Of a stretch of 64,000 bases of DNA, positions 28,202 to 36,864 are shown one piece after another. The notes beneath the pieces were generated by a model, which made no database searches, was not told where the DNA came from, and worked only from the letters and a program-made list of their open reading frames with translations. Source of the DNA: Burkholderiales bacterium (GTDB lineage Bacteria; Pseudomonadota; Gammaproteobacteria; Burkholderiales; SG8-41); the NCBI GenBank assembly GCA_036262035.1, contig DATAJS010000003.1, forward strand, positions 1 through 64,000, given 5' to 3'. The position numbers and the translations under genes were made by a program. Positions within the stretch are counted from its first letter, which is position 1, and each line of letters starts with the position of its first letter.

Positions 28202-28958
28202 AACGGCGTGCTCGCCACTGCCGCCACACGATCCACGCCGCCCAGCCGATCGCCGCGCCGAGCATCGCTGCGCCGAAGCGGTGGACGGCGTAGCCGACCG
28301 GTTGCGCTTTGGCGAGCAGACCGAGATCGGCGAGCACGTCGATGAAATCGTGCGAGCCGGTGTCGCCGGTGCGGCCGGTCAGCAGGATGTGCTGCGGCTG
28401 TCCGGCGTCGTAGACGTAGGGCGCGATGTCCATCACCGCCACCGCCGACCACCACAGCATCACCGCCGCGGCGAACGGATCGCGGTTCTTCACGAGGAAG
28501 ATGCCGCCGAAGACGAGCGGCAGTCCCGCCTGGAACAGCGAGCCCCCGAGCATCGTCATGAACTCGCCGAAGGGCCGGAAGAAGATGTGCCCGAACTCGT
28601 GGATCGGCACCATGGGCAGGTGCATGAGCGACGACGCCATCTCCCATGACGGCACGTCCATCGCGGCGAGCTTGATGCCGTAGAGCACGAGCGCGGCGAG
28701 CAGCGCGGCGCGGACGTACACGTGCAGCGGCTCGACGTGATCCGGGACATGAAACAGAAGCGCTCTCACGCGCTCGCCGAGTGTGAGCACTTCGTCGTCC
28801 GCGTCTTCCCTGACGCGCGACGGCAGACGGCTCACGCGCGCCTGAAGATACTTCGCGAAGATGAGGCCGCACGCGGGGCAGGTCTCGGCGCTCGCGGTCG
28901 CTTCCTCGGGCGTGCGCTCGTGGCCGCACTTGGGGCAGATCTTGTAGGTGAGGGCCAT
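28200..28958 (-). CDS. Zinc-ribbon membrane protein with HEFGH motif
   Basis: Protein of 252 residues. An N-terminal zinc ribbon (ICPKCGHE ... TCPACGLIFAKY) is followed by a soluble linker and about five membrane segments. The first membrane helix region is VYVRAALLAALVLYGIKLAA; after it MVPIHEFGHIFFRPFGEFM carries an HExxH zinc-protease-like motif of the kind found in site-2 (M50) proteases. A later acidic residue that could be the third ligand is present (AVAVMDIAPYVYDAG). ATG 28958 is used; ATG 28961 lies one codon before. The last codon lies in a family R repeat. It may be an intramembrane peptidase or a relic of one. Confidence 0.7.
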   Translation of the reverse strand: MALTYKICPKCGHERTPEEATASAETCPACGLIFAKYLQARVSRLPSRVREDADDEVLTLGERVRALLFHVPDHVEPLHVYVRAALLAALVLYGIKLAAMDVPSWEMASSLMHLPMVPIHEFGHIFFRPFGEFMTMLGGSLFQAGLPLVFGGIFLVKNRDPFAAAVMLWWSAVAVMDIAPYVYDAGQPQHILLTGRTGDTGSHDFIDVLADLGLLAKAQPVGYAVHRFGAAMLGAAIGWAAWIVWRQWRARR

Positions 28959-28968
28959 CAAAACAAAC

Positions 28969-28983
28969 CGGGGTCAGACCCCG
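28969..28983. repeat. Family R short core palindrome
   Basis: CGGGGTC-A-GACCCCG, a perfect 7-base inverted repeat around one base, fills the 25-base gap between two same-strand genes and touches the stop codon of the DUF6766-like gene (28984-28986). It is the core of the short-form elements at 29692-29762, 34590-34628 and 41173-41207. Confidence 0.75.
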
Positions 28984-29673
28984 TCAGTCCTTGCCGGTTT
29001 GGGTGTGGGGCGCGTCGACCGGCTTCGATTCGGGCGAGCCGCGCTGGCGCAGCCAGATCGAGAGCAGCACCATCGAGCCGACCGCGAGGAACTCGCTCTG
29101 CCAGTTCTGGAACGATTCGAACCAGAAGCGCGACGTGCCGAGGTACTGGAGCGTCGTCACCTGCTCGGTCTTGCCGTGGTCGCGCTGCTCCTGGTTGTAT
29201 TGGCGCGCGCCGCCCGCGGCGTGCAGGAAAAAACACGCGAGGAAGAGGATGAGGAAGGCGAGGCTGAGCGAGTTCTCGTAGACGCGCAGCACCCAGCCGC
29301 CGCGCCGCACCGGCCACGGCGCATCCTTCCTGTTCCCCGGCTCTCGCGGGTCGTGGTCGACCGCTTCCTCCTGGTAGGGCTTCTTCGATTCGGCGGAGCC
29401 TTTCTGATAGAGGAACGTGGTGAGCACGACGAACATGAACATCTGGAGGAACTCGGACTCCCAGTTCTCCATCGTCGCTTCGACGAAGTGCGGCGTGGTG
29501 AGGTACTCGACGAACGTCGCTTCGGGGCGGCCGTGATCGCGCTGGTCGTCGTTGTATTCGATCTGGCCGAAGATCGTCTGGCCGACGAGGAAGGCCGCGA
29601 ACAGCACGAGCCATACGATCGACAGGCCGTTCTCGTGGAAGAAGCCGCCTTTGCGGACGTGTCTCGATTTCAT
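28984..29673 (-). CDS. DUF6766-like membrane protein with internal duplication
   Basis: Protein of 229 residues with four membrane helices in two repeated halves. Half 1 (residues ~11-97): ENGLSIVWLVLF, EYNDDQRDHGRPE, EYLTTPHF, ENWESEFLQMF. Half 2 (~130-217): ENSLSLAFLILF, QYNQEQRDHGKTE, QYLGTSRF, QNWQSEFLAVG. The repeated YNxxQRDHG and NWxSEFL motifs are the family signature. Start ATG 29673 has GAGGG upstream; the longer frame to 29688 would use TTG. Function unknown. It lies between two repeat-bearing gaps and is in the same direction as the upstream sensor kinase gene. Confidence 0.85.
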   Translation of the reverse strand: MKSRHVRKGGFFHENGLSIVWLVLFAAFLVGQTIFGQIEYNDDQRDHGRPEATFVEYLTTPHFVEATMENWESEFLQMFMFVVLTTFLYQKGSAESKKPYQEEAVDHDPREPGNRKDAPWPVRRGGWVLRVYENSLSLAFLILFLACFFLHAAGGARQYNQEQRDHGKTEQVTTLQYLGTSRFWFESFQNWQSEFLAVGSMVLLSIWLRQRGSPESKPVDAPHTQTGKD

Positions 29674-29691
29674 GACGCCCTCGAACAAACC

Positions 29692-29762
29692 AGGGTCAGA
29701 CCCCGAAAAAGCCGGGGTCTGACCCTATGCCGGGGTCTGACCCTATGCCGGGGTCTGACCCC
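29692..29762. repeat. Family R hairpin followed by tandem 18-base units
   Basis: AGGGTCAGACCCCG (29692-29705) pairs with CGGGGTCTGACCCT (29713-29726), then the unit CCGGGGTCTGACCCTATG is repeated three times from 29712 to 29762 with an 18-base period. It lies between the kinase stop and the DUF6766-like gene start. The local tandem array suggests slippage or stepwise copying of the element. Confidence 0.85.
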
Positions 29763-29764
29763 AT

Positions 29765-32188
29765 TTATCGGATCGTTGCGCTCAGCGTCTCGGCGAGCTC
29801 GTGCAGCACCTTGTCGCGCTCGGCGCCGCTCTTGTGGATGACCGCTTCGACCTGGCCCGAGAGCGCGCGGCGCTCTTCGTCCGAAAGCTCGAGCGCGCTG
29901 ACGACGATCACCGGGATCTGCTGCCACTCGGGTTTCCTGCGCAGCTCGATGAGGAAATCGAAGCCGTTCATCTCCGGCATCATGAGATCGAGGATGATCG
30001 CGTCGGGCTTCGAAGCCTGCACCCGCTCCAGCCCGATGCGCCCGTTCTCGGCTTCGCTCGTCGTCCAGCCCATGCGCTCCACCGCGTCCTTCATGACGTG
30101 GCGCGAGGACTCGTCGTCTTCCACGATCAACAGCGAGCCCGCGTTGCGCCCGCACACGGTGCGCAGCACGGTCGCGAGGCGCTCGCGGTTGACCGGCTTC
30201 ACGAGGTAATCCGCCGCGCCCAGCGTGTAGCCGCGCTGCTTCTCGTCGACGATGGTGATCAGGATCACCGGGATGTCGTGCAGCGCCGGATCGCCCTTGA
30301 TCGCCGCCAGCACGGTCCAGCCGTCGATGTCCGGCATCATCACGTCGAGCGTGATGGCGGCGGGGCGCTGTTCCTTCGCGCGCGCGAGCGCTTCGACGCC
30401 GTTCGCGGCGGTGATCACGCCGTAACCCTGGCGCTCGAGGAAGCGGCGCATGAACTCGCGCACGGTGTCGTCGTCGTCGACCACGAGCACCGTGTTGCCG
30501 TTGCCCTTCGCCGCCGGCACGCGCGGCGCGATCATCGGCTGCTGCGGCGAAGGCTGCTCCGCCTTGGCCGTGCTCGCTGCCGGGAGCTCGATCGTGAACG
30601 TCGAGCCGACGCCCGGCGTGCTCTCGACGGTGATGTCGCCGCCCATCATACGGCAGAAGCGGCGGCTGATCGCGAGACCGAGGCCGGTGCCGCCGTAGCG
30701 CCGCGTGGTCGACGCGTCCGCCTGCTCGAAATCCTGGAACAGCCGCCCGAGCTGCTCCGGAGTCATGCCGATGCCGGTGTCGCGCACCTTGAAGACGATG
30801 CGGTCGCCGCCGCTTGCGTGCTTGCGCTCGGCGGTGATGTGGATGTGGCCTTTCTCGGTGAACTTGACGGCGTTGCTCGCGAGGTTGAGCAGCGTCTGGC
30901 GCACGCGAGTGACGTCGGCGTGCATCTCGCCGATGTCGGCCGAGCATTCGACGTGCACCTCGTTGCCGTTCTTCTGCGCCATCGGCTGCACCGTCGCCGC
31001 GATCTCCTCGATCAGCGGCGCGATGGTGAAGTGCTCGGGGTGCAGGTCCATCTTGCCCGCTTCGATCTTGGACAGATCGAGGATGTCGTTGATCAGCGCG
31101 AGCAGGTGACGCGCCGCGCGCAGGATGCGCTCGAGCGGCTCGATCTCGTCGTCGCGGCCGAGGTCGGGCGCGTCTTCGAGCAGCATCTCGGTGACGCCGA
31201 TGATCGCGTTCATCGGCGTGCGCAGTTCGTGGCTCATGTTGGCGAGAAACTGCGATTTGTGGCGGCTGATCGCCTCGAGCTCGAGGCTGCGCGTGTCGCT
31301 CGCGTGGCGGCGGATGAACTGGCCGACCTGGCTGCCGATCATGCGCACCGCCGCGAGCAATCGATCGTCGGGCTCGCGCACCTTCGTGCTGTGGAAGGAG
31401 AGCACGCCGATCGCCTTGCCTTCGGCGGTGACCGGAAACATGATCGTGCCGTGCATGCCGGCGTCGCGCGCCACGCCTTTGCTGAGGCGCGGGTCCTTGG
31501 TGATGTCGGTCACCCAGTCGGGCTCCGCGGATTGAAGCACGCCGCCGATCAGCCCCTGGCCCGGCGTGTAGGTGAGCTCGCGCGACGAGTCGATGAATTT
31601 ATCGAGGCCGGGGCTGGGCACGTGCCAGTACTGGTCGAAGGTCGCAACGCCCGCCTGCTCGTTCCAGCCGAAGTAGCGGCCGCACTCCCAGCCCTGCGTC
31701 TCGCAGATCGAGCGCACGACGGTCTTCAGCGCTTCGGGCACCGTCTCGGTGCCGGCGATGCATTGCGCGACGCTGTGCTCGAGCCTCAACAGTTGCTCCG
31801 CGCGCTGCCTTGCGGTGACGTCGCGCGCGATGCCGCGATAGCCTTTGAACGCGCCGTCCTCGAAGATCGGCTTGCCGCTCGTGCTGATGTAGCGCAGCTC
31901 GCCATGCGCGTCGATTCGCCGGAAGTAGAAATCGAGGAAAGGCTCGTGCGCGTCGAGCACCGCCTTGTGCGCGTCCCAGCTCCCGCCGTTCTCGATCGGC
32001 TGGCCGTCGAGGTCCCAGCGCGTCCTGCCGAGGTAGGGCGTGACGTCGATGCCCGTCTGGTGCGCGATCGCGCCGCGGAACGTCGTGAAACGGTGGTGAT
32101 CGTCCGATTCCCAGTACCACTCGCGCGACAGCTCGAGGACGAGGTCCAGGCGTTCTTCGGCAGTTTTCGGATCGGCGACGGTGTCCAT
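29765..32188 (-). CDS. Hybrid sensor histidine kinase: PAS-GAF-HisKA-HATPase-REC-REC
   Basis: Soluble sensor of about 807 residues. A PAS domain (~residues 10-130; [16 protein letters not shown]) is followed by a GAF domain (~150-300; [29 protein letters not shown]), HisKA ([16 protein letters not shown], phospho-His near 319), an ATPase domain ([19 protein letters not shown]) and two REC domains with acceptors in [11 protein letters not shown] (~614) and [11 protein letters not shown] (~732). No membrane segments, so the signal is cytoplasmic. ATG 32188 is preferred over TTG/ATG codons further up because the PAS follows directly. No separate response regulator gene adjoins; output is likely through its own REC domains or an unlinked HPt. 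Confidence 0.9.
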   Translation of the reverse strand: MDTVADPKTAEERLDLVLELSREWYWESDDHHRFTTFRGAIAHQTGIDVTPYLGRTRWDLDGQPIENGGSWDAHKAVLDAHEPFLDFYFRRIDAHGELRYISTSGKPIFEDGAFKGYRGIARDVTARQRAEQLLRLEHSVAQCIAGTETVPEALKTVVRSICETQGWECGRYFGWNEQAGVATFDQYWHVPSPGLDKFIDSSRELTYTPGQGLIGGVLQSAEPDWVTDITKDPRLSKGVARDAGMHGTIMFPVTAEGKAIGVLSFHSTKVREPDDRLLAAVRMIGSQVGQFIRRHASDTRSLELEAISRHKSQFLANMSHELRTPMNAIIGVTEMLLEDAPDLGRDDEIEPLERILRAARHLLALINDILDLSKIEAGKMDLHPEHFTIAPLIEEIAATVQPMAQKNGNEVHVECSADIGEMHADVTRVRQTLLNLASNAVKFTEKGHIHITAERKHASGGDRIVFKVRDTGIGMTPEQLGRLFQDFEQADASTTRRYGGTGLGLAISRRFCRMMGGDITVESTPGVGSTFTIELPAASTAKAEQPSPQQPMIAPRVPAAKGNGNTVLVVDDDDTVREFMRRFLERQGYGVITAANGVEALARAKEQRPAAITLDVMMPDIDGWTVLAAIKGDPALHDIPVILITIVDEKQRGYTLGAADYLVKPVNRERLATVLRTVCGRNAGSLLIVEDDESSRHVMKDAVERMGWTTSEAENGRIGLERVQASKPDAIILDLMMPEMNGFDFLIELRRKPEWQQIPVIVVSALELSDEERRALSGQVEAVIHKSGAERDKVLHELAETLSATIR

Positions 32189-32263
32189 CGGCAAGCGTCT
32201 CGCAGCGGTTTTCTCGGCGGAGGAACTTAACACAAGCGCGTGCTACCCTGCCATGAAACCGGC

Positions 32264-32392
32264 CGTCATCCCCGCGAAGGTGACGCGCGGCGTCATCCCC
32301 GCGAAGGCGGGGACCCATTTTGATGTTAACCGTCGAAATGGCTCCCCGATCGCGTCCGCTACCGCGGACAGGTCGGGGACGACGCGACCTAT
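32264..32392. repeat. Two 'GTCATCCCCGCGAAGG' copies plus a family C element
   Basis: In the 254-base gap between the sensor kinase and the acyl-CoA dehydrogenase, CGTCATCCCCGCGAAGG occurs at 32264 and again at 32291, a repeat common in high-GC proteobacteria. A diverged family C element follows at 32336-32392. The rest of the gap shows only the ribosome site GGAG (32434-32437) of the next gene. Confidence 0.65.
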
Positions 32393-32442
32393 GTCGCGTC
32401 GGCTGCCGTGGGTCGGGAATGACGACATCACCTGGAGACGCC

Positions 32443-33651
32443 GTGTTCGATATCCGTTTATCGGAAGAGCAGCGCGAGTTCCGCGACCTCGCGCGCAAGT
32501 TCGCGCAGGAGGAGATCAAGCCCAAGGCGATGGCGTTGGACCGCGAGCCCGACTGGGAGAAGCGCGTGCCGTGGGAGCTGCTGAGAAAAGGCTCGCAGCT
32601 CGGCTTCCGCACTTTCGTGCTGTCCGAGGACAACGGCGGCGCGGGCATGGCCGATCACCTCACGTCGTGCCTCGTCGCCGAAGAGCTCGCGGCCGGCGAG
32701 CTCGGCACCGCCTACTACTTCATGCTCACCGCGCGGCGCGCGCGCGACTGGTTCGAGCTGCGCATGACGCCCGAGCAGAAGGCGTACTTTCTGCCGAAAT
32801 TTCTCGACGACGATCTCTTCTTCACCACCGTCGCCATCCACGAGCCCGACACCGACGTGGGCTTCGATTACTTCGCCGAGACGCCCGACGTGAAGCTCAG
32901 GACGCGCGCGGTCGAGCAGCCCGACGGCTCGTGGCTCATCAACGGCGCGAAGAATTTCCAGACGGTCGGCTATCTCGCGAAACTCTTGGTGGTGCTGGCG
33001 CAGACGCCCGAAGGGCCGAAGCCGTTTCTGGTCGAAGGCAATTCGAAGGGCCTGGTGCGGCGGCCGTTATCCAAATTGGGTCGACGCGTCGGCGACAACG
33101 CCGAGATCTTCTTCGACGACGTGCGCGTGCCGAAAGGCTACATCCTGCCGCCTGCGCCCAAAGGCCGCGCCGACATGGGCACGCATCCGACGATCGCCGC
33201 GCTGACGCTGGGGCTCGGGCGCGCGGCGCTCGAAGAGACGATCAAGTACGCGCAGGAGCGCGTGTCGGGCGGCAAGCCGATCATCCGGCATCAGGCGATC
33301 GGGCTGCTCATCTCGGAGATGGCGATGCACCTCGAAGCCGCGCGGCGTTTGATCTGGACCGCCGCTTGGGTGAAAGACCATCCCGAAGCGATCGAGGACG
33401 GCAGCGTCGAGGCCATGCCTTACGAGCACATGGCGACCGCGTTCGTCGGCACCGCGGTCCAGCGCATCACCGAGCAGGGCATCGAAGTGTTCGGCGGCAT
33501 GGGAGTGATCCAGGGTATGCCGATCGAGAAATACGTGCGCGACGCGCACGTGCAGAAACACATCTCGTTCCCGTTCCCTTCGCGCTTCAAGGTCGCCGAG
33601 GCGCTCGCGGGATTCAAGAGAAAGATTCCGCCGTTTGTGGGCGCGAACTGA
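32443..33651 (+). CDS. Acyl-CoA dehydrogenase family protein lacking the usual YEGT Glu
   Basis: Flavoprotein of 402 residues. N-terminal helical domain (FDIRLSEEQREFRDLARKFAQEEI), a middle beta domain (VAIHEPDTDVGFDYFAE, LINGAKNFQTVGYLA, LGRRVGDNAEIFFDDVRVPKGYIL) and C-terminal helices (QAIGLLISEMAMHLEAARRLIW, EVFGGMGVIQGMPIEKYVRDAHV). In most family members a catalytic Glu lies in YEGT just after the RDA motif; here RDAHVQKHISFPFPSRF follows, so that base is missing or moved. Start GTG 32443 has GGAG 5 bases upstream. No partner gene for an acyl-CoA route adjoins. The exact acyl substrate is unknown. Confidence 0.88.
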   Translation: MFDIRLSEEQREFRDLARKFAQEEIKPKAMALDREPDWEKRVPWELLRKGSQLGFRTFVLSEDNGGAGMADHLTSCLVAEELAAGELGTAYYFMLTARRARDWFELRMTPEQKAYFLPKFLDDDLFFTTVAIHEPDTDVGFDYFAETPDVKLRTRAVEQPDGSWLINGAKNFQTVGYLAKLLVVLAQTPEGPKPFLVEGNSKGLVRRPLSKLGRRVGDNAEIFFDDVRVPKGYILPPAPKGRADMGTHPTIAALTLGLGRAALEETIKYAQERVSGGKPIIRHQAIGLLISEMAMHLEAARRLIWTAAWVKDHPEAIEDGSVEAMPYEHMATAFVGTAVQRITEQGIEVFGGMGVIQGMPIEKYVRDAHVQKHISFPFPSRFKVAEALAGFKRKIPPFVGAN

Positions 33652-33671
33652 GTCTTGGAGGTCAAAAGCTT

Positions 33672-33812
33672 CAACACGGAGGACACGGAGGAACACGGAG
33701 GGCACGGAGGAAAGCCAAACGGTCGGGACGCCTGGCGTGGACATGCTTGTCATGGCCGGGCATTCGCGGCCGAAGTGGTTTTCCTCCGTGTTCCTCCGTG
33801 CCCTCCGTGTTA
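33672..33812. repeat. Family D inverted 9-base-unit repeat (ACACGGAGG)
   Basis: Tandem ACACGGAGG-type units at 33673-33710 are followed after ~70 bases by the same units inverted at 33781-33812 (TCCTCCGTGTTCCTCCGTGC). The structure lies between two convergent genes and could form a long hairpin. Its design, short 9-base units with an inverted copy downstream, is the same as family A although the sequence differs. Confidence 0.8.
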
Positions 33813-33830
33813 ACGCTTTGTTTTTGGCGT

Positions 33831-34847
33831 TTAAGGCACCAGGACTACTTTGCCGAGCGTCTCGCCCGCTTCCATCATCGCGTGAGCCTTCGCCGCTTGC
33901 GCGAGCGGCAGCACCGTCGCGGGCGGCGGGCGCACCTTTTCTTCGGCCATGAGATCGATCGCGCGCTGCATCAGCGAGCGCCGTAACTCACGCTCGTGGT
34001 CGAGCGTGTGTATCGAGTAGACGCGCACGCCGAGGCTCTTGCCCGGGCGCTTGCGCATCGCGCCGAAGAGGTCCGCATCGGGCATCAGCCCACCGAGGAC
34101 GGCGAACGAGACCAGCGTGCCGAGCGGCGCGAGCAGGTCGAGGTTCGCGGTGAAGGCCGCCGCCGGCCCGCCCATCGCGTAGACCACGTCGACGCCGCGA
34201 TTCTCCGTCAGCGCCATCACGCGCTCGCGCAAGTCTTCTTTGCCGCGGATGAGCACATGCTCGATGCCGGCCGATTGCGCGAAGGCGCGCTTCTCCTCCG
34301 ACGAGACGATGCCGATCGCCTTCATCCGGTCGCAGAGCGCGAGCTGAAGCAGTGCGGTGCCCACGCCGCCGCTCGCGCCGTAGCACACGACGCTGCGCGG
34401 CTTGCGCACGCCCGACTCGTAGAGCAGCGCGCCCGCGAGCTGATAGTTCGCCAGGCTCACCGCGTCGCGCGCATCGATCGATTCGGGCAGCGCGAACAGC
34501 GCGCTCGCCGGCACGCAGATCGCCTCGGCGTAACAGCCGCCGCGGAAAGGAAGCTCGCGCGAGCTGACCAGGACCCGCTGGCCCTCGACAAACCGAGGGT
34601 CAGATCCCGAGGGGTCTGACCCTGGTTTTCCCAAGGCCTCGACCACCCCCGCCATCTCGTTCCCGGGCGTTGCCGGCAACGGCGGCATCCACGAATACAC
34701 CCCTTTTCGCACGAGCAGGTCGGCGCTGCTGATGCCGATCGCCTCGGCGCGCACGCGGACTTCGCCGGGCCTGGGCTGCGGCAGGGGCTTCTCGACGACC
34801 TCGAGCACTTCCGGGCCGCCGCCTTTCTGCATCTCGATGGCTTTCAT
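33831..34847 (-). CDS. Zinc-type/quinone oxidoreductase (MDR family) with repeat-derived insertion
   Basis: NAD(P)H-dependent oxidoreductase of the medium-chain family, 338 residues. N-terminal GroES-like fold (RVRAEAIGISSADLLVRKGVY, ATPGNEMAGVVEALG), then a Rossmann domain with SVVCYGASGGVGTALLQLAL. No structural zinc Cys cluster, so quinone oxidoreductase-like. Residues ~83-96 (GKPGSDPSGSDPRF) are encoded by a family R palindrome at 34590-34628, inserted in frame between VVEALG and VEGQRV, where relatives have a short turn. ATG 34847 starts the true N-terminus MKAIEMQ. Activity may survive because the insertion falls in a surface loop; that is inference. Confidence 0.87.
   Translation of the reverse strand: MKAIEMQKGGGPEVLEVVEKPLPQPRPGEVRVRAEAIGISSADLLVRKGVYSWMPPLPATPGNEMAGVVEALGKPGSDPSGSDPRFVEGQRVLVSSRELPFRGGCYAEAICVPASALFALPESIDARDAVSLANYQLAGALLYESGVRKPRSVVCYGASGGVGTALLQLALCDRMKAIGIVSSEEKRAFAQSAGIEHVLIRGKEDLRERVMALTENRGVDVVYAMGGPAAAFTANLDLLAPLGTLVSFAVLGGLMPDADLFGAMRKRPGKSLGVRVYSIHTLDHERELRRSLMQRAIDLMAEEKVRPPPATVLPLAQAAKAHAMMEAGETLGKVVLVP
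34590..34628. repeat. Family R palindrome inside the oxidoreductase gene
   Basis: AAACCGAGGGTCAGATCCC, 2 bases, then GGGGTCTGACCCTGGTTTT: an imperfect palindrome of the short family R form, lying wholly inside an open gene and adding coding sequence without breaking the frame. Confidence 0.85.
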
Positions 34848-34881
34848 GGCGTTATGATGGTTTCGAGGAGGAGGGCCGATC

Positions 34882-35313
34882 ATGCAGCGATTCCATGGTA
34901 TCGCCGCGGCGCTCGTCGTGCTCGCCGCGCCCGCTCAGGTCGTCGCACAGGGATATCCGTCCAAGCCGTTCCGCATGATCATCCCGTTTCCGCCCGGCGG
35001 CGCGACCGACATCACCGGCCGTTACGTGGTGCACAAGCTCGGTGTGCCGACGATCGCCGAGTCCGGTTACCCCGGTTTCGAGGTGACCTCGTGGTGGGGC
35101 GTGCTGGTGCCGTCCGCGACGTCGAAAGACATCGTCGCGCGCCTCAACGCCGAGATCGCGAAGATCATGGCCACGCCCGACGCGCGCGATCGCATCGGCG
35201 CGCTGGACGCGGACATCCTCACCACCACGCCCGAGCGCTTCGCCGCCTACATCAAGGCCGAGCAGGCGAAGTGGGGGCAGGCGATCCGGGGGAGCGGGGC
35301 GCGGGTGGACTGA
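34882..35313 (+). pseudogene. Bug/TctC receptor gene with in-frame internal deletion
   Basis: Open frame of 143 residues. The first ~54 match the start of a Bug receptor (signal peptide MQRFHGIAAALVVLAAPAQVVA, then GYPSKPFRMIIPFPPGGATDITGRYVVHKL). The rest matches the C-terminal part (GVPTIAESGYPGFEVTSWWGVL to the end). About 175 residues of the middle, including the VDNRxGAxG and DGYTLL motifs and most of the ligand lobes, are missing, with the join near 35040. The frame is intact and the 5' region looks functional (GAGGAGG at 34867-34873), so it is either a recent deletion or a shortened secreted protein. It is divergent from the oxidoreductase gene. Confidence 0.85.
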
Positions 35314-35379
35314 CGGGAACTGTTCACGGAACCGGCGCATCGAATCGTGCGCGCCGATTTCCAGCGTGACATACTGAAT

Positions 35380-35423
35380 GGGGTCAGGTCCACATTTCCG
35401 ATCGGAAATGTGGACCTGACCCC
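35380..35423. repeat. Family R perfect 44-base palindrome
   Basis: GGGGTCAGGTCCACATTTCC followed by GATC and its exact complement; the two halves meet without a loop. Third copy of the long form (with 7640 and 18981). It ends 5 bases before the first possible start codon of the S41 protease gene, so that gene has almost no normal leader. Confidence 0.9.
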
Positions 35424-35440
35424 AATAAATGAGAGCCTCA

Positions 35441-36853
35441 ATGCGGCCGTTTCGCGTCCTGCTCGCAGCACTGCTGTTCGCCTACTCGGGATTCGCCCTC
35501 GCCGATGCCCGGCCGGTCACCGACGAGATGCTGGTCCCGCTCACGTCGGCCTTCGAGCACGCGGTCAAGCCCGGCGAGCAGGCCGACCTCCATCGCGACC
35601 TCTTCGGCACCGTGCTCCGGCGCATCCAGCGCAGCTACGCGCGCGAGGTCGATGTCCCCGAGCTGATCACCGTGGCGGTGAAGACGATGGAGGCGCTCGA
35701 GGCGCATACGGGCGAGCCGGCGGAAGTCTTCAGGAAGGCGATGAACGCCGCGCTCGCGACGCTCGATCCGCATTCGCGCTATCTCGACGTCCGCGCACAG
35801 AACAACGAGCGCAGCTCGATCAGCGGCAGCTTCGGCGGGCTCGGCATCCAGGTCGAGATGGCCGACGGGCTCGTGCGCATCGTCGAGCCCACGCCGGGGT
35901 CGCCGGCGGCGCGCGCGGGACTCCAGCGCGGCGATCTCATCGTGCGCTTCGACGACACCCCCGTCCTCGGGCTCGCGCTCGCCGACGCGGTCTCGCGCAT
36001 GCGCGGCCAGCCGGGGACACCCATCGTGCTGACGATCCGCCGCACCGGCGCGAGCGAGGAGTTCGCCGTGTCCGTCGTGCGGGACATCATCCGCAGCGAG
36101 CCGCTGCGCTGGAGCCTGGAAGACGACGTGCTGGTGATCAGGCTGAGGAGCTTCACGTCGATCGTCGCGAGCTCGCTCCAGAAAGCGATCGCCGAAGCGA
36201 CGTCGAAGAGCCCGGTGCGCGCGGTGGTGCTCGACCTGCGCGGCAACGGCGGCGGGCTGCTGCGCCAGGCGATCACGACGGCCGACACTTTCCTGACCGC
36301 GGGCAACATCGTGTCGCTGCGTGGCCGCACGCCCGGAAACCAGAGAACGTGGGCGGCGGATGCGGCGGAACAGCTCGCGGGCCTGCCGATGGTGGTGCTG
36401 ATCGACGGGCGCTCGGCGTCCGCGTCGGAGCTCGTTGCGGCGGCGCTCCAGGAGAACGGCCGCGCGGTCGTGATGGGGCAGCGCAGCTTCGGCAAAGGCA
36501 GCGTGCAGACCACGATGACGCTCGGACCGGATCGAGGCGCGCTGAAGCTGACGACCGCGGTCTATCATGGCCCGTCGGGGCGCACGGTGCAGCGCACCGG
36601 CGTCGGTCCCGACATCGAGCTCGTCGCTGCGGCCGATCCCGCCGCGAAACCGGCGCGCCGCGAGTCCGACCGCGCGCATGCGCTTCCCGGCGCGGATGAG
36701 CCCCTGCCGCCCAAAGCGCGCGTCGAGCAGTCGCGCTGCGTCGCGCCGCGCAAGGAGGTCGACGCGGGTCTCGCGTGTGCGCTCGCTTATCTCAGGTCTG
36801 GAAAGATCGAGACGTTCACCGCGGCGCTCGAGCCCGTGCCGTCGGCCGAATAG
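35441..36853 (+). CDS. S41 family C-terminal processing protease-like peptidase
   Basis: Exported Ser protease of about 470 residues of the CtpA/Prc group. Signal peptide MRPFRVLLAALLFAYSGFALADA. A PDZ domain (~residues 130-215: FGGLGIQVEMADGLVRIVEP, GLQRGDLIVRFDDTPV) precedes the catalytic domain with RGNGGGLL, the nucleophile Ser in DGRSASASELVAAAL and the general-base Lys in QRSFGKGSVQ. ATG 35441 puts the signal peptide at the N-terminus; ATG 35429 adds MRAS only. A ribosome site is not obvious because a palindromic repeat abuts the start. The C-terminal ~70 residues form a Cys-containing tail after the protease core. Confidence 0.92.
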   Translation: MRPFRVLLAALLFAYSGFALADARPVTDEMLVPLTSAFEHAVKPGEQADLHRDLFGTVLRRIQRSYAREVDVPELITVAVKTMEALEAHTGEPAEVFRKAMNAALATLDPHSRYLDVRAQNNERSSISGSFGGLGIQVEMADGLVRIVEPTPGSPAARAGLQRGDLIVRFDDTPVLGLALADAVSRMRGQPGTPIVLTIRRTGASEEFAVSVVRDIIRSEPLRWSLEDDVLVIRLRSFTSIVASSLQKAIAEATSKSPVRAVVLDLRGNGGGLLRQAITTADTFLTAGNIVSLRGRTPGNQRTWAADAAEQLAGLPMVVLIDGRSASASELVAAALQENGRAVVMGQRSFGKGSVQTTMTLGPDRGALKLTTAVYHGPSGRTVQRTGVGPDIELVAAADPAAKPARRESDRAHALPGADEPLPPKARVEQSRCVAPRKEVDAGLACALAYLRSGKIETFTAALEPVPSAE

Positions 36854-36864
36854 AAATCAGCGCC

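Noticed and set aside
29692..29762. Possible CRISPR-like array (18-base units)
   Set aside because: The units are contiguous with no unique spacers; it is a tandem repeat of a palindromic element.
29801..32230. An 809-codon plus-strand frame opposite the second sensor kinase
   Set aside because: Shadow of well-supported kinase domains on the minus strand.
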